From NCBI RefSeq assembly GCF_000001735.4, contig NC_003070.9, positions 6,634,001 through 6,698,000 of the forward strand: a stretch of 64,000 bases of DNA. The letters run 5' to 3'. The notes below the pieces were generated by a model. The model did not search any database, had not been told where the DNA came from, and was given only the letters and a program-made list of their open reading frames with translations. Position 1 is the stretch's first letter, and each line of letters starts with the position of its first letter. This DNA comes from Arabidopsis thaliana. Lineage: Eukaryota; Streptophyta; Magnoliopsida; Brassicales; Brassicaceae. Positions 25,937-37,450 of the stretch are shown in pieces. The position numbers and the translations under genes are program-made.

Positions 25937-25968
<32 letters not shown>
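25937..25968. repeat. AT dinucleotide microsatellite inside the hAT leader intron
   Basis: An AT run of about 32 bases lies inside the inferred 5' leader intron of the transposase gene. Its position near the splice donor could affect splicing if its length varies. Confidence 0.75.
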
Positions 25969-25972
<4 letters not shown>

Positions 25973-26366
25973 GTTTACCTTGAAATCTATAGTCTCGAGC
26001 CTTAATCTGATTTTCAAGGATGTGATGATTGTATAAAAAACAAAAGAGGAAGAAGCTAAATTGTTTTTGGCTACCACGACACATGTTCAATTATTTAGGT
26101 TTTTTACTTTCTTAATTTGACAGATTTTTATTGGACCTAACATTAGTATAATTTTAATAAAATTATTGGGTTTTTGTATTTATAATTCATAAAATTTTAT
26201 TGAGCTTTGTTTTACTTGTACCTTAATAAATCATTCATAGGGGTCAATATTTTTGTTTGACTGGGGTCAATAAATATTTTTTAATAAAAATTCTATTATT
26301 TTCCAAAAGTTCACTGAGGTCATTTGACCCCTATAATTCTTCATTGGCTCCGTCCCTGTGTGTTGG

Positions 26367-29326
26367 GTAGGCACTTTGGATCAAAGCTGTATGTGAGTAT
26401 AAAGTTAATAGCATGCAGAGCATTTAGCATATTCTCAAGGGACATCAAATTCCCCAGAGTGAATAGAAATTTGATCAGTAACTGAATCGTTAAATAATAA
26501 AACACAGATAGAGTTATATCACCTGTAAAAAATTGACAGACTACCTAAAATGAATTAAAATTTCCCAAAATGTGAAGAAGAAGAAGAAAGCTAAACATAG
26601 TTTACGGGTCACATATCTATAAAAGACTCTACGACCAAAATGATCAAACGATTAAGCAAAAATATTACCAAAAGTACACTTTTATATCGATAGGAGCATA
26701 ATGGTTCAAATAATAATGGGCCTATAGAAAAAATCGAGGCCCATTAACTTTCTCTTGGAGTATGTAAAAAATAAAATGAGTGTTGTGTGAACTTGTGAGA
26801 TAAGGTAATTTGCAACTTCATTGAACGTTAAAAATAAGCAGAAGACATGAAAATTAATATAAGCTAACTAGTTGAATGGTTTGGTAGAGCTTTCGTAAAA
26901 AAAAGAACGAGGCTCAAATGATTTCAGTATTACAAACCAAAATGAGGTATGAAGTAATATACAAGTTGTATCATACATAAAGAACAACTTGTTCATGACA
27001 AACCCAAACTCAGCTATCTCAAGAATGTAATAGTAGTAATAGCTAAATCGTCGGATCCAATAGACGGCTAGTGGTTAAGTAATGTATGCGGGTTTATATA
27101 AAGGTCGTGGTTACTGGTTAGAAACATAATGAAGTAAAAATTTGTTACATATATGAGCTTATAAAGCCTATAAACGAGATACGATTTTTTTACATTCAAA
27201 ATAATAACGGGCCTGTGAAAGCCCATAAAAGCTATCACTTTCCGTGGTCACCGTAACTTCCGCGAGTGTATAAAGAAGAAATTCACATACTTAATTACCA
27301 AATTATTCGTTTAATAATATTGTAAAGTGATGATGAACGATATCACATTGTGACATTGACACTCATACATGTAGTTTATAATTTATGAATTCATGTAATG
27401 TATATCGTACGTGTATGCTAAATTATAATATGTCAATAAGGTAAACATGATTGAACTTTTACTTTTTGCATAAATCAACAAATTTCCTTTCCATATCTTT
27501 TTTCACCTCTATACTTTACTTTCTAATTTAAAGTTATGATATAAAATTAATAAATTGTGTTTGCTTGTAATATTTTAACAAAACCACGCCTCACCAACTT
27601 TTTCCTAATCTTTTCTTCAACTTTTTTTCCTTTGTTGTCACCTTTTCGATATGGAATAAGTAATAACATCATTAATTCATTATATGTACTTCTCTTTTTC
27701 AATTTTTTTTCTTCTCATTTCTTAGCTTTCTGCTGAATTATTTGGCAATTGGTAAAATTACAAATCACGCTGAAAAGCCAAAAGTTAAATAATATTATTT
27801 TCATATCAATAAAATGTGAGTGAGTTATGGGAGCCTAGATTTTGGTTCAAATCAAATTCTAATTATCGTATTGGTTAAAAAATCTATCAACTAAAATTCG
27901 ATAACTTGACAATTAATTGAAACAACAACGGTTTAAACAGTTAATTAGTATTTATACATTTTTTCTTGTATTTATGCGTTTTTGTTTGATGTTTAGAAAA
28001 ACACACATATTAAAAAAATATATATATTAAATATTGATTATAAATTTATTATTTTTTGTGTTTTACAATTTTCTATTATTCTAAATCAATGATAATTAAC
28101 TATTTTTTTAGAAAATTACAATTCACTAATATTATCCAATAAATATTGCATGAAAAATTTAAAAGATTAATCTTTTAGAAATAAATCATTTAGTAATAAA
28201 GAAAATATATATTTATAAATAATTTTACAATTTAGTGGAAAATTATAAAAAAAATATATTTAATGTTTTCTAGCAAAAATATATAAAATCTTATTAGAAT
28301 TAGAACCCGACAATCCGGATAAATGCGTTACGACTTGTAGAAGATTTGGTTTAAGGCTTGAAGCAATAATTAAATATTAAATATCTAGATATTTGCATAA
28401 ACGTTGCAAAATGGAAGAAATTGCCAAAACAAAATAATTATTTGACTTTTAAATTGCGTAATAGTATAATTATAATTCTCTTTCTATCTCTAAATCACAG
28501 CGTGGGGAACGTTTTTTCCTGGAAGAAGAAGAAGAAGAGCTCAACAAGCTCAACGACCAAAAAACTTCGGACACGAAGACTTTTTAATTCATTTCTCCTC
28601 TTTTGTTTTTTTCGTTCCAAAATATTCGATACTCTCGATCTCTTCTTCGTGATCCTCATTAAATAAAAATACGATTTTTATTCTTTTTTTGTGAGTGCAC
28701 CAAATTTTTTGACTTTGGATTAGCGTAGAATTCAAGCACATTCTGGGTTTATTCGTGTATGAGTAGACATTGATTTTGTCAAAGTTGCATTCTTTTATAT
28801 AAAAAAAGTTTAATTTCCTTTTTTCTTTTCTTTTCTCTTTTTTTTTTTTTTCCCCCATGTTATAGATTCTTCCCCAAATTTTGAAGAAAGGAGAGAACTA
28901 AAGAGTCCTTTTTGAGATTCTTTTGCTGCTTCCCTTGCTTGATTAGATCATTTTTGTGATTCTGGATTTTGTGGGGGTTTCGTGAAGCTTATTGGGATCT
29001 TATCTGATTCAGGATTTTCTCAAGGTAAAGGGACGATCTTTAGCTTCTTTGCAGCTGCAATTACTTGATAATTCCATGTCTGGATTCTAATTTCATGGTT
29101 TTTTGAAAAAAAAAACAAAAAACAAATCCGTTTGGAACTCGTTTGCTTAATGGTGACAGGTTTTAGGGTTGTTTAGTTATTGTTGTTAGATTCAAAGTGC
29201 TATTGTTCTGTGGCTTTTGATGTTTGGAAGTGAAACAAGTTTGTTTTGGGTTTTTGCTAATCAGAGATGATTCGACGATTTTGCAGGCTGCATTGCCGTA
29301 TGAGCAGATAGTTTTATTTAGGCATT
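26367..29326. other. Intergenic DNA and DA1 5' leader
   Basis: No coding gene is supported from the hAT element to DA1. From about 28490 the sequence becomes leader-like, with CT-rich tracts. Consensus sites CTCAAG/GTAAAG at 29024 and TTTTGCAG at 29286 define a leader intron at 29025-29286, about 40 bases before the DA1 start codon. The interval 27500-28400 is very AT-rich and looks like degraded repeat DNA, but no ends were found. Confidence 0.5.
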
Positions 29327-31845
29327 ATGGGTTGGTTTAACAAGATCTTTAAAGGCTCTAACCAAAGGCTCCGGGTTGGGAATAATAAGCACAATCACAA
29401 TGTTTATTACGATAATTATCCGACTGCTTCACATGATGATGAGCCTAGTGCGGCGGATACAGATGCTGATAATGATGAACCTCATCATACTCAGGAACCA
29501 TCTACATCTGAGGTGAGTTTGGGGATCATGAAGTAGTGAAAAGAACCACATATATAGTTGACGGTTTATCATAGCTCTGGTCTGTACTGTTATTTCAACT
29601 TTTGTGGTTTTTCTTTACTAGGATAATACATCGAATGACCAGGAAAATGAAGACATAGACCGTGCAATTGCATTGTCGCTTTTAGAAGAGAATCAAGAAC
29701 AGACAAGTATAAGCGGTGAGTTCATTTTCAGGATTGTTTTAGCCAAAACAGATATATGAAGACATGGTTTTGTTATCGGATTCGGTTTGCTACAATTCCT
29801 TTAAAAAAAGTAATGGACACAGGGAAATACTCGATGCCGGTGGATGAAGATGAGCAACTTGCTAGAGCCCTACAAGAAAGTATGGTAGTTGGGAATTCAC
29901 CCCGTCACAAAAGTGGAAGTACATATGATAATGGGAATGCATATGGAGCTGGAGATTTATATGGGAATGGACATATGTATGGAGGAGGAAATGTATATGC
30001 AAATGGAGATATTTATTATCCAAGACCTATTACTTTTCAAATGGATTTCAGGTATTTAGATAGCCAATCATATTTAGCTGGCTTAATTTGGTCGATGTGT
30101 TAGTTTAGTGTCCAGCAGCCAAATAACTTGTCAACAACTTGTCTGCATAGGATTTGTGCTGGCTGTAATATGGAGATTGGCCATGGAAGATTTCTGAATT
30201 GCCTTAATTCACTATGGCATCCAGAATGTTTTCGATGTTATGGCTGCAGTCAGCCGATTTCTGAGTACGAGGTGAAACCAAGCTCTCTTCCATATCCTCT
30301 TCATTTGCTTTCTGGTTCTACTTAACCTTTAGATTTTCTTTTGTAATGTGTTTCCCTTTTTTCCTATAGTTTTCAACATCAGGGAACTACCCTTTTCACA
30401 AGGCTTGTTACAGGGAGAGATATCATCCTAAATGTGATGTCTGCAGCCACTTTGTACGTAAACCTCTTTCCTTTTCTATCATTTTAGCCCATAAATATAT
30501 TCATGTGTTGTTGTTTTGTTCCGGATCTTACACTTATCGTCTGTTGCTTTGTTTTTCTCCCGAATGTAAATTCTTTGAACAGATACCAACAAATCATGCT
30601 GGTCTTATTGAATATAGGGCACATCCTTTTTGGGTTCAGAAGTATTGTCCTTCTCACGAACACGATGCTACCCCGAGATGTTGCAGTTGTGAAAGAATGG
30701 AGGTGGGTTTTCTTCTCCTCTAATATGTCCCCAAACATACATCATCTACTCAAAAGTGAAAACATTTTTTAGCCGGTAATTGACAACTTAGCTATACTTT
30801 GTAGCCACGGAATACGAGATATGTTGAACTTAACGATGGACGGAAACTTTGCCTTGAGTGTTTGGACTCGGCGGTCATGGACACCATGCAATGCCAACCT
30901 CTGTACTTGCAAATACAAAATTTCTATGAAGGACTCAACATGAAGGTAGAGCAGGAAGTTCCACTCCTCTTGGTTGAGAGACAAGCACTTAACGAAGCCA
31001 GAGAAGGTGAAAAGAATGTAAGTAAAGAAAAGACAATTATCCAGTACTAAGCTAATACTTGAAATTATTATCACATTCTGTTTCTAAAGTATTAAACCTT
31101 TTCATTTTGCTTCTTAGGGTCACTATCACATGCCAGAAACAAGAGGACTCTGCCTTTCAGAAGAACAAACTGTTAGTACTGTAAGAAAGCGATCAAAGCA
31201 TGGCACAGGAAAATGGGCCGGGAATATTACAGAACCTTACAAGTTAACACGGCAATGTGAAGTTACCGCCATTCTCATCTTATTCGGGCTCCCTAGGTAA
31301 AAAAGACTCTTTTTGCTTCCATTGAATTGATCTTATGTCACAGTTCAAGCATTGATGGTTTTGCTGAATTTTGTTCAGGTTACTTACTGGTTCGATTCTA
31401 GCTCATGAGATGATGCATGCGTGGATGAGGCTCAAAGGTGAATTTCTTACTACTCCTCTTAACGTCTTATATTACTGCTTCTTTCTGTTGATCACATTGT
31501 TGAAACCTTGTTTCGTTTTGGTCTTAAAAAGGATTCCGAACACTGAGCCAAGATGTTGAAGAAGGTATATGTCAAGTGATGGCTCATAAATGGTTAGATG
31601 CTGAGTTAGCTGCTGGTTCAACAAATAGCAATGCTGCATCATCATCCTCCTCTTCTCAAGGACTGAAAAAGGGACCGAGATCTCAGTACGAGAGAAAGCT
31701 TGGTGAGTTTTTCAAGCACCAAATCGAGTCTGATGCTTCTCCGGTTTATGGAGACGGGTTCAGAGCTGGGAGGTTAGCTGTTCACAAGTACGGTTTGCGA
31801 AAAACACTTGAGCATATACAGATGACCGGTAGATTCCCGGTTTAA
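29327..31845 (+). CDS. DA1: DA1, ubiquitin-activated peptidase limiting organ size
   Basis: DA1 is a cytosolic metallopeptidase that, once ubiquitylated by E3 partners such as BB/DA2, cleaves growth regulators and restricts cell proliferation, so setting seed and organ size. Ten exons are 29327-29512, 29622-29715, 29823-30051, 30151-30271, 30370-30453, 30583-30702, 30805-31017, 31118-31296, 31379-31437 and 31532-31845, giving 532 residues, the known length. Two ubiquitin-interacting motifs lie near 70-87 and 102-118. A tyrosine/glycine/asparagine-rich repeat follows. The LIM domain begins at Cys172 with further Cys/His pairs after it. The zinc peptidase motif HEMMH is at 418-422, matching the published catalytic histidines. 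Residue 358 is arginine, so this is not the da1-1 allele. Confidence 0.97.
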
Positions 31846-32248
31846 GAACCCAAATGGACAAGGTCTTCTACTTTATTTATAGGATCCTTGGTAGATTATT
31901 ATTATATGCTCTAATTCTTTTGGTGGAAAATGTACTCTCGACCATATTCTTATGTGTAGTCTCATTCGATGATTCTTTGTATTCCTCTGTTAAAATCCAT
32001 CAGAATCAGATTCAGTGTTTTCTTTGTTATTGCTCTCCAAATTCAATCGAACCAAACCGAGCCAAACCAAACCAACCGAACCAAATTCCAATTTAAAGGT
32101 TTCTTCTTTACACACTCTCACTCTTCGTCGCCGACGTAGTCGTCGTCAATCGTCGACTAAAACCTTAGACACATTCCAAAGTACGGAACTTTGAGGTCCC
32201 AAGTTTAATGGGTTCCAGCGTTAATCATCCGACAACAAAATTCTCCTG
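31846..32248. other. Short spacer: DA1 3' end and PPR gene leader
   Basis: This 403-bp gap should hold the DA1 3' untranslated region and the start of the downstream transcript. An imperfect AACCA-type repeat lies at about 32047-32085. Nothing else was seen. Confidence 0.55.
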
Positions 32249-34963
32249 ATGCTCCGACGGTCTCCGGCACGCGTTGTTGCCTATCAGTTGCTTCCGTTTC
32301 TCTATACTCGTAGCTTCTCCGAAGCCTCGAGAACCTTACGCCGCGAGCTTCGAGGAGGAAACGGGCGAATTCGACCCGAATTACTCGAGCGGGTCTCACG
32401 TTTGCTCGTACTTGGCAGGTACGAAGCTTTACATGATCTATCACTCGATTTCTCAGATGAACTTCTCAACTCCATCCTGCGTAGATTGAGGCTTAACCCA
32501 GAGGCATGTCTGGAGATTTTCAATTTGGCTTCAAAGCAACAAAAGTTCCGGCCTGATTACAAGGCTTACTGTAAAATGGTTCACATCTTGTCCAGGGCTA
32601 GAAATTACCAACAGACAAAATCGTATTTATGTGAACTGGTTGCTCTTAATCACTCGGGCTTCGTTGTCTGGGGAGAGCTCGTTCGGGTTTTCAAGGAATT
32701 TTCCTTCTCTCCTACAGTCTTTGACATGATACTGAAAGTTTATGCAGAGAAGGGTTTGGTTAAGAATGCTTTACATGTGTTTGACAACATGGGAAACTAT
32801 GGAAGAATTCCTAGTTTGTTGTCTTGTAATAGCTTGTTGAGCAATTTGGTCAGGAAAGGGGAAAACTTTGTGGCTTTACATGTTTATGATCAGATGATTA
32901 GCTTTGAGGTTTCTCCGGATGTGTTTACTTGCAGTATTGTTGTTAATGCTTATTGTAGAAGTGGGAATGTGGATAAAGCCATGGTATTTGCGAAAGAAAC
33001 GGAGAGTTCATTGGGTTTGGAGCTGAATGTGGTAACTTACAATAGTTTGATCAATGGGTATGCTATGATCGGAGATGTTGAGGGAATGACAAGAGTGTTG
33101 CGGTTGATGTCTGAGAGAGGGGTTTCTAGGAACGTTGTTACGTATACTTCGTTGATTAAGGGTTACTGCAAAAAGGGTTTGATGGAAGAAGCGGAACATG
33201 TGTTTGAATTGCTAAAGGAAAAGAAACTTGTTGCGGATCAGCATATGTACGGTGTGTTGATGGATGGATATTGTCGTACTGGTCAAATCCGTGATGCTGT
33301 TAGGGTTCATGATAATATGATTGAGATAGGCGTAAGAACAAATACTACCATTTGTAACTCCTTGATCAATGGGTACTGCAAATCTGGTCAATTAGTTGAA
33401 GCGGAACAAATATTTTCTCGGATGAACGATTGGAGCTTGAAACCAGATCATCACACGTACAATACCCTTGTGGATGGGTATTGCAGGGCTGGTTATGTTG
33501 ACGAGGCTTTAAAGCTTTGTGATCAAATGTGCCAAAAAGAAGTTGTACCAACAGTTATGACTTACAATATTCTGCTTAAAGGTTATAGTAGGATTGGTGC
33601 TTTTCATGATGTTTTGAGCCTTTGGAAGATGATGCTTAAAAGAGGCGTAAACGCCGATGAGATTAGTTGTAGCACCCTACTCGAAGCATTGTTCAAGCTT
33701 GGCGATTTTAATGAAGCTATGAAGCTGTGGGAGAATGTCTTAGCAAGAGGTCTATTGACTGATACGATAACATTAAATGTAATGATCAGTGGGCTGTGTA
33801 AAATGGAGAAGGTCAATGAAGCCAAAGAGATTCTAGATAATGTGAACATTTTCAGATGTAAGCCAGCTGTGCAAACATATCAAGCGTTGAGCCATGGGTA
33901 TTATAAAGTCGGAAATTTGAAAGAAGCCTTTGCGGTTAAAGAGTATATGGAAAGGAAAGGAATCTTCCCCACCATAGAGATGTATAACACTCTGATATCT
34001 GGTGCTTTCAAATATAGACACTTGAATAAAGTAGCGGATCTTGTGATCGAGCTACGCGCAAGAGGATTAACTCCTACTGTTGCTACATATGGTGCTCTCA
34101 TCACCGGCTGGTGCAATATTGGAATGATAGATAAAGCCTACGCTACATGTTTCGAAATGATAGAGAAAGGGATTACCTTAAATGTGAATATTTGCAGCAA
34201 GATTGCAAATAGTTTGTTTCGTCTTGATAAGATTGATGAGGCTTGTTTGCTATTGCAGAAGATTGTGGATTTTGATCTGCTTCTTCCCGGTTACCAGAGC
34301 TTGAAAGAGTTTCTTGAGGCCAGTGCTACGACGTGTCTTAAAACACAAAAAATCGCTGAGTCTGTCGAGAATAGCACCCCTAAGAAGCTCTTAGTTCCCA
34401 ATAACATTGTTTACAATGTTGCTATCGCAGGTCTCTGTAAAGCTGGGAAACTCGAGGATGCTCGAAAACTCTTCTCGGATTTACTATCAAGTGATAGGTT
34501 TATTCCAGACGAATACACATACACGATCCTAATTCACGGATGTGCTATTGCTGGTGATATAAACAAAGCCTTTACCCTGAGGGATGAGATGGCTCTAAAA
34601 GGTATTATCCCGAACATTGTTACATACAACGCTTTGATAAAAGGCTTGTGCAAGTTGGGTAATGTAGATCGTGCTCAGAGGCTTTTACATAAGCTTCCAC
34701 AGAAGGGCATAACTCCTAATGCTATTACCTATAACACATTAATTGATGGACTAGTTAAAAGTGGTAATGTTGCTGAAGCTATGCGTTTAAAAGAAAAAAT
34801 GATTGAGAAAGGCTTGGTTAGAGGGTCCGATAAACAGGGGGATGTTGACATACCAAAGGAGGTGGTTTTGGATCCGGAAGTTAAATTGGGGAGCACAGGA
34901 GTGATCGAAATGAACTCAAATGAGCTTTATGATGTTAGGAGAGTTTCTGAAGCAGTAGTATGA
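32249..34963 (+). CDS. P-class pentatricopeptide repeat protein (AT1G19290-like)
   Basis: An intronless gene encoding 904 residues, as expected for a plant PPR protein. After an N-terminal stretch rich in Arg, Ser and Ala, probably an organelle presequence, tandem 35-residue repeats run from about residue 150 to 870. Their recurring signature is VVTYNSLINGYCK or TYNTLIDGYCRAG followed by EA and MxxKGL. No E or DYW editing domain follows, so it belongs to the P class, whose members bind specific organellar RNAs and act in stabilisation, splicing or translation. The repeats are interrupted around residues 680-720 by a less regular insert. The RNA target is unknown. Mitochondrial import is inferred from the basic N-terminus. 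Confidence 0.92.
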   Translation: MLRRSPARVVAYQLLPFLYTRSFSEASRTLRRELRGGNGRIRPELLERVSRLLVLGRYEALHDLSLDFSDELLNSILRRLRLNPEACLEIFNLASKQQKFRPDYKAYCKMVHILSRARNYQQTKSYLCELVALNHSGFVVWGELVRVFKEFSFSPTVFDMILKVYAEKGLVKNALHVFDNMGNYGRIPSLLSCNSLLSNLVRKGENFVALHVYDQMISFEVSPDVFTCSIVVNAYCRSGNVDKAMVFAKETESSLGLELNVVTYNSLINGYAMIGDVEGMTRVLRLMSERGVSRNVVTYTSLIKGYCKKGLMEEAEHVFELLKEKKLVADQHMYGVLMDGYCRTGQIRDAVRVHDNMIEIGVRTNTTICNSLINGYCKSGQLVEAEQIFSRMNDWSLKPDHHTYNTLVDGYCRAGYVDEALKLCDQMCQKEVVPTVMTYNILLKGYSRIGAFHDVLSLWKMMLKRGVNADEISCSTLLEALFKLGDFNEAMKLWENVLARGLLTDTITLNVMISGLCKMEKVNEAKEILDNVNIFRCKPAVQTYQALSHGYYKVGNLKEAFAVKEYMERKGIFPTIEMYNTLISGAFKYRHLNKVADLVIELRARGLTPTVATYGALITGWCNIGMIDKAYATCFEMIEKGITLNVNICSKIANSLFRLDKIDEACLLLQKIVDFDLLLPGYQSLKEFLEASATTCLKTQKIAESVENSTPKKLLVPNNIVYNVAIAGLCKAGKLEDARKLFSDLLSSDRFIPDEYTYTILIHGCAIAGDINKAFTLRDEMALKGIIPNIVTYNALIKGLCKLGNVDRAQRLLHKLPQKGITPNAITYNTLIDGLVKSGNVAEAMRLKEKMIEKGLVRGSDKQGDVDIPKEVVLDPEVKLGSTGVIEMNSNELYDVRRVSEAVV

Positions 34964-37450
34964 TGACGAATAACAAATCCTGACCTCTTGTAGAACTCTT
35001 TGAAAGATCACTTTGAGTCTTCAATGTTGCTATGATTGATGGGTAACATGAAAGGAGGCTACAACGAATCTCCTCCATTGATGTGGTATGATTGTATACT
35101 TCAAAGAAAACAGTGCCATTGTCTCAAGATCATTTGGAAATTGTGATCCTTCTACCAAACAATCCATCACTTGGCTTCAAATTTATCGGCCTTCTCTTCT
35201 GATCCTTGATGTTTTAAAGATACGAGACATCACATTCATGGAGCCTGAAATTTCGAGCGGCCTCAGGTAAGCACACATTACACTTGTTCATGCTCCTCTT
35301 AGTTCAATCAAGTTTGACAAACTATAGTTTTTAGGATATAAGACAAAACTAAGAATGATAATTGTCTTTTGTCAGGTTTATATAGTAAAGGCCAAACGAT
35401 CGATATTAGTCACTGGTCTTTTTGATAAGCTGATCAACCGATCAAACCAGTAAGCTCCCCATCTCACGGTTGTTCTTGTACCTTCCAAAGCCAGATAAGA
35501 CTCTGTGATCAGATATGTACCATATATAATGTTCAATGTAATAAATGAGATCTTGATTAAATAAGTAAAGTTGCTTCAGATCAACACAAGCTATTGATTT
35601 AAATTGACGAGCCACCTCTTTTTCCTTTTTAGAATGTGAACAACCAAACCTACCTTTGATTGTGTGTGCTATCTGCCGAACCGGAGAGCTTATTCCGGTC
35701 TGTCTCGGTTTCATTGTACTTACTTCGGTTTGTTTGAGACACGGTGGGTCCATTGTCGATACCATTGTCACATGCGCAGAAAGCTCAGAAGTCACTCAGC
35801 TTGAGAAAAATATTCAAAACTAAAATTATTAAAGCTAACAAATTTTGCATTTTGATTTATTTATATAAAAGAAAAATTTAAGAATAAAGTTAACAAATGA
35901 ATATGTAGTGTATATAGAAAAATTATTTACACAACACTCCACTTGTTCCTAAATATCCAAGTTTTAGAAAGAAAGAAAATGTTTCAAAAAGATACATTTT
36001 GCTAGGTTTTCTAAGCATTGGTAGTTAGTTATGGATGATAAATTGTAGACTACAAGACAAACAATAGAATGGTTTAGAGTTTTAAAAAATTGTTTATCAC
36101 AAAAAAAAATGGATGTATTTAATATCAACCTGTTACAAATTGGATTAATCTGGAATAGAGTGAGTATATATTACTTTTGATAGAGAACAATATTGTTAAA
36201 TGGTAACACTTGTAGAAAACTTAGCATAATCTGCCACTTAGTGGAATATCTTTTACCATCAAAATGCGAAAGATATTTACTCCTAATTTTTCTTTATACT
36301 ACATATATCCTAGTGGATTTGGAGGAAAATTAATTTTTTAAGAGATTACGAGGAGGTGAAAAAGAAATGTAGAGTGAATTGTTTCTTTAAAAAGGTAACA
36401 AAAAAATATAATGAAAAATGAAAAGAGTCTCAAAGGTCAAAACTGTAGTGACTGTACATAAATGTTTGATGGGACATTGCTCGTGCTTTTCCTTTCTTTC
36501 GCTCGGACCACCGACACTCTGTCTCCAATTATTTCCTAAAACTTTAATCTAATGACTTAATTTCGTCGACTTTCTAATTAATCAATTAACATTATGGATC
36601 TAATATGATTCAAACAAGCACGTCGCTGGTGACTCTGAATTTCTTTGTTACTTGGTTTATTGCTATTTCTTCAAGCATATATGTTTTCTCACAACGTTAC
36701 GAATTACTTGTAATATGTTTTTCTGCAAGAACATGTCTTTCCTCGAGATATTTTACGTTACTATTTGCAAAATTATTTGCTACTATCCACGGATCCACCC
36801 ATAAGAGTGATCTCATGGAAATATACGTGGAAAGGAGCTTTTATTATGGTTTGGTACTTTGGTTTTCTATGAGTTCGGTATCTTCATAAGACCAAAAAAT
36901 GAAATAGCGAAAGTTAAGACACGTGATGTTGTTGTAAAGAGGGATGATGGAAATTAGAAAATGAGGCAACACATGTGCTCTTCAACCTACGAACCATCTA
37001 CACATAGCTAGAATCCGACAATGGACATAATGTACCTTCATTCACAATTATAGATTCTTATGTTTGGCAATTTAAATTCGGTTTCTAAAGTTCCATTTGT
37101 TCCATTCCCCATATGCACAACGCAAATGCAGCGTTTCCAGCTCTAAATGCAAGATAATTCCCATTTAATAGTATTTGATAAAATTACACTTTTATAGAAA
37201 ATGTTAAAAATTTAGCCATTTTGATCATTCTTTTGGTCACTTGAGAGTATTTTTTTTTTTGTATATTCTCTTCTATACTCCAAAACAAAACCAATGAAAA
37301 CAACAACGAACAAAAGCAAAAAGCAAAATGTTTTTTTTCTTCTTCGGTTGTATGATTTACGAATCGATGTACAGTAAAAACAAAAATTCACCTGTATATT
37401 GTATATATGTATGTACCGGTATTAATAATAAGTAAACCGATCGAGACTGG
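34964..37450. other. Intergenic DNA between the PPR gene and PARVUS
   Basis: The first 300 bases are likely PPR 3' untranslated sequence. A 117-codon minus-strand frame at 35442-35795 lies in locally less AT-rich sequence but resembles nothing I know and is probably chance. The rest is AT-rich with no feature seen, apart from the convergent 3' end of PARVUS. Confidence 0.45.

Larger units (their letters stand above)
23159..26358 (-). mobile_element. Complete hAT transposon with TIRs, 8-bp duplication and full-length transposase
   Basis: The left end reads CAGTGGCGGAGCCA. The inverted right end reads CAGGGACGGAGCCA, a 12 of 14 match. Outside the ends is TGTGTTGG at 23151-23158 and an identical TGTGTTGG at 26359-26366, a perfect 8-bp target-site duplication diagnostic of hAT insertion. 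Both subterminal regions carry a GGGGTCAAA motif. The 3200-bp element encloses one gene on the minus strand, with an intron in its 5' leader. The lack of decay in the duplication and the uninterrupted gene suggest fairly recent insertion or selective maintenance; the DNA alone cannot separate the two. Confidence 0.93.

Noticed and set aside
27328-27380. Possible box C (GATGATGA) of another snoRNA
   Set aside because: No CTGA box with a complementary terminal stem occurs within 120 bases.
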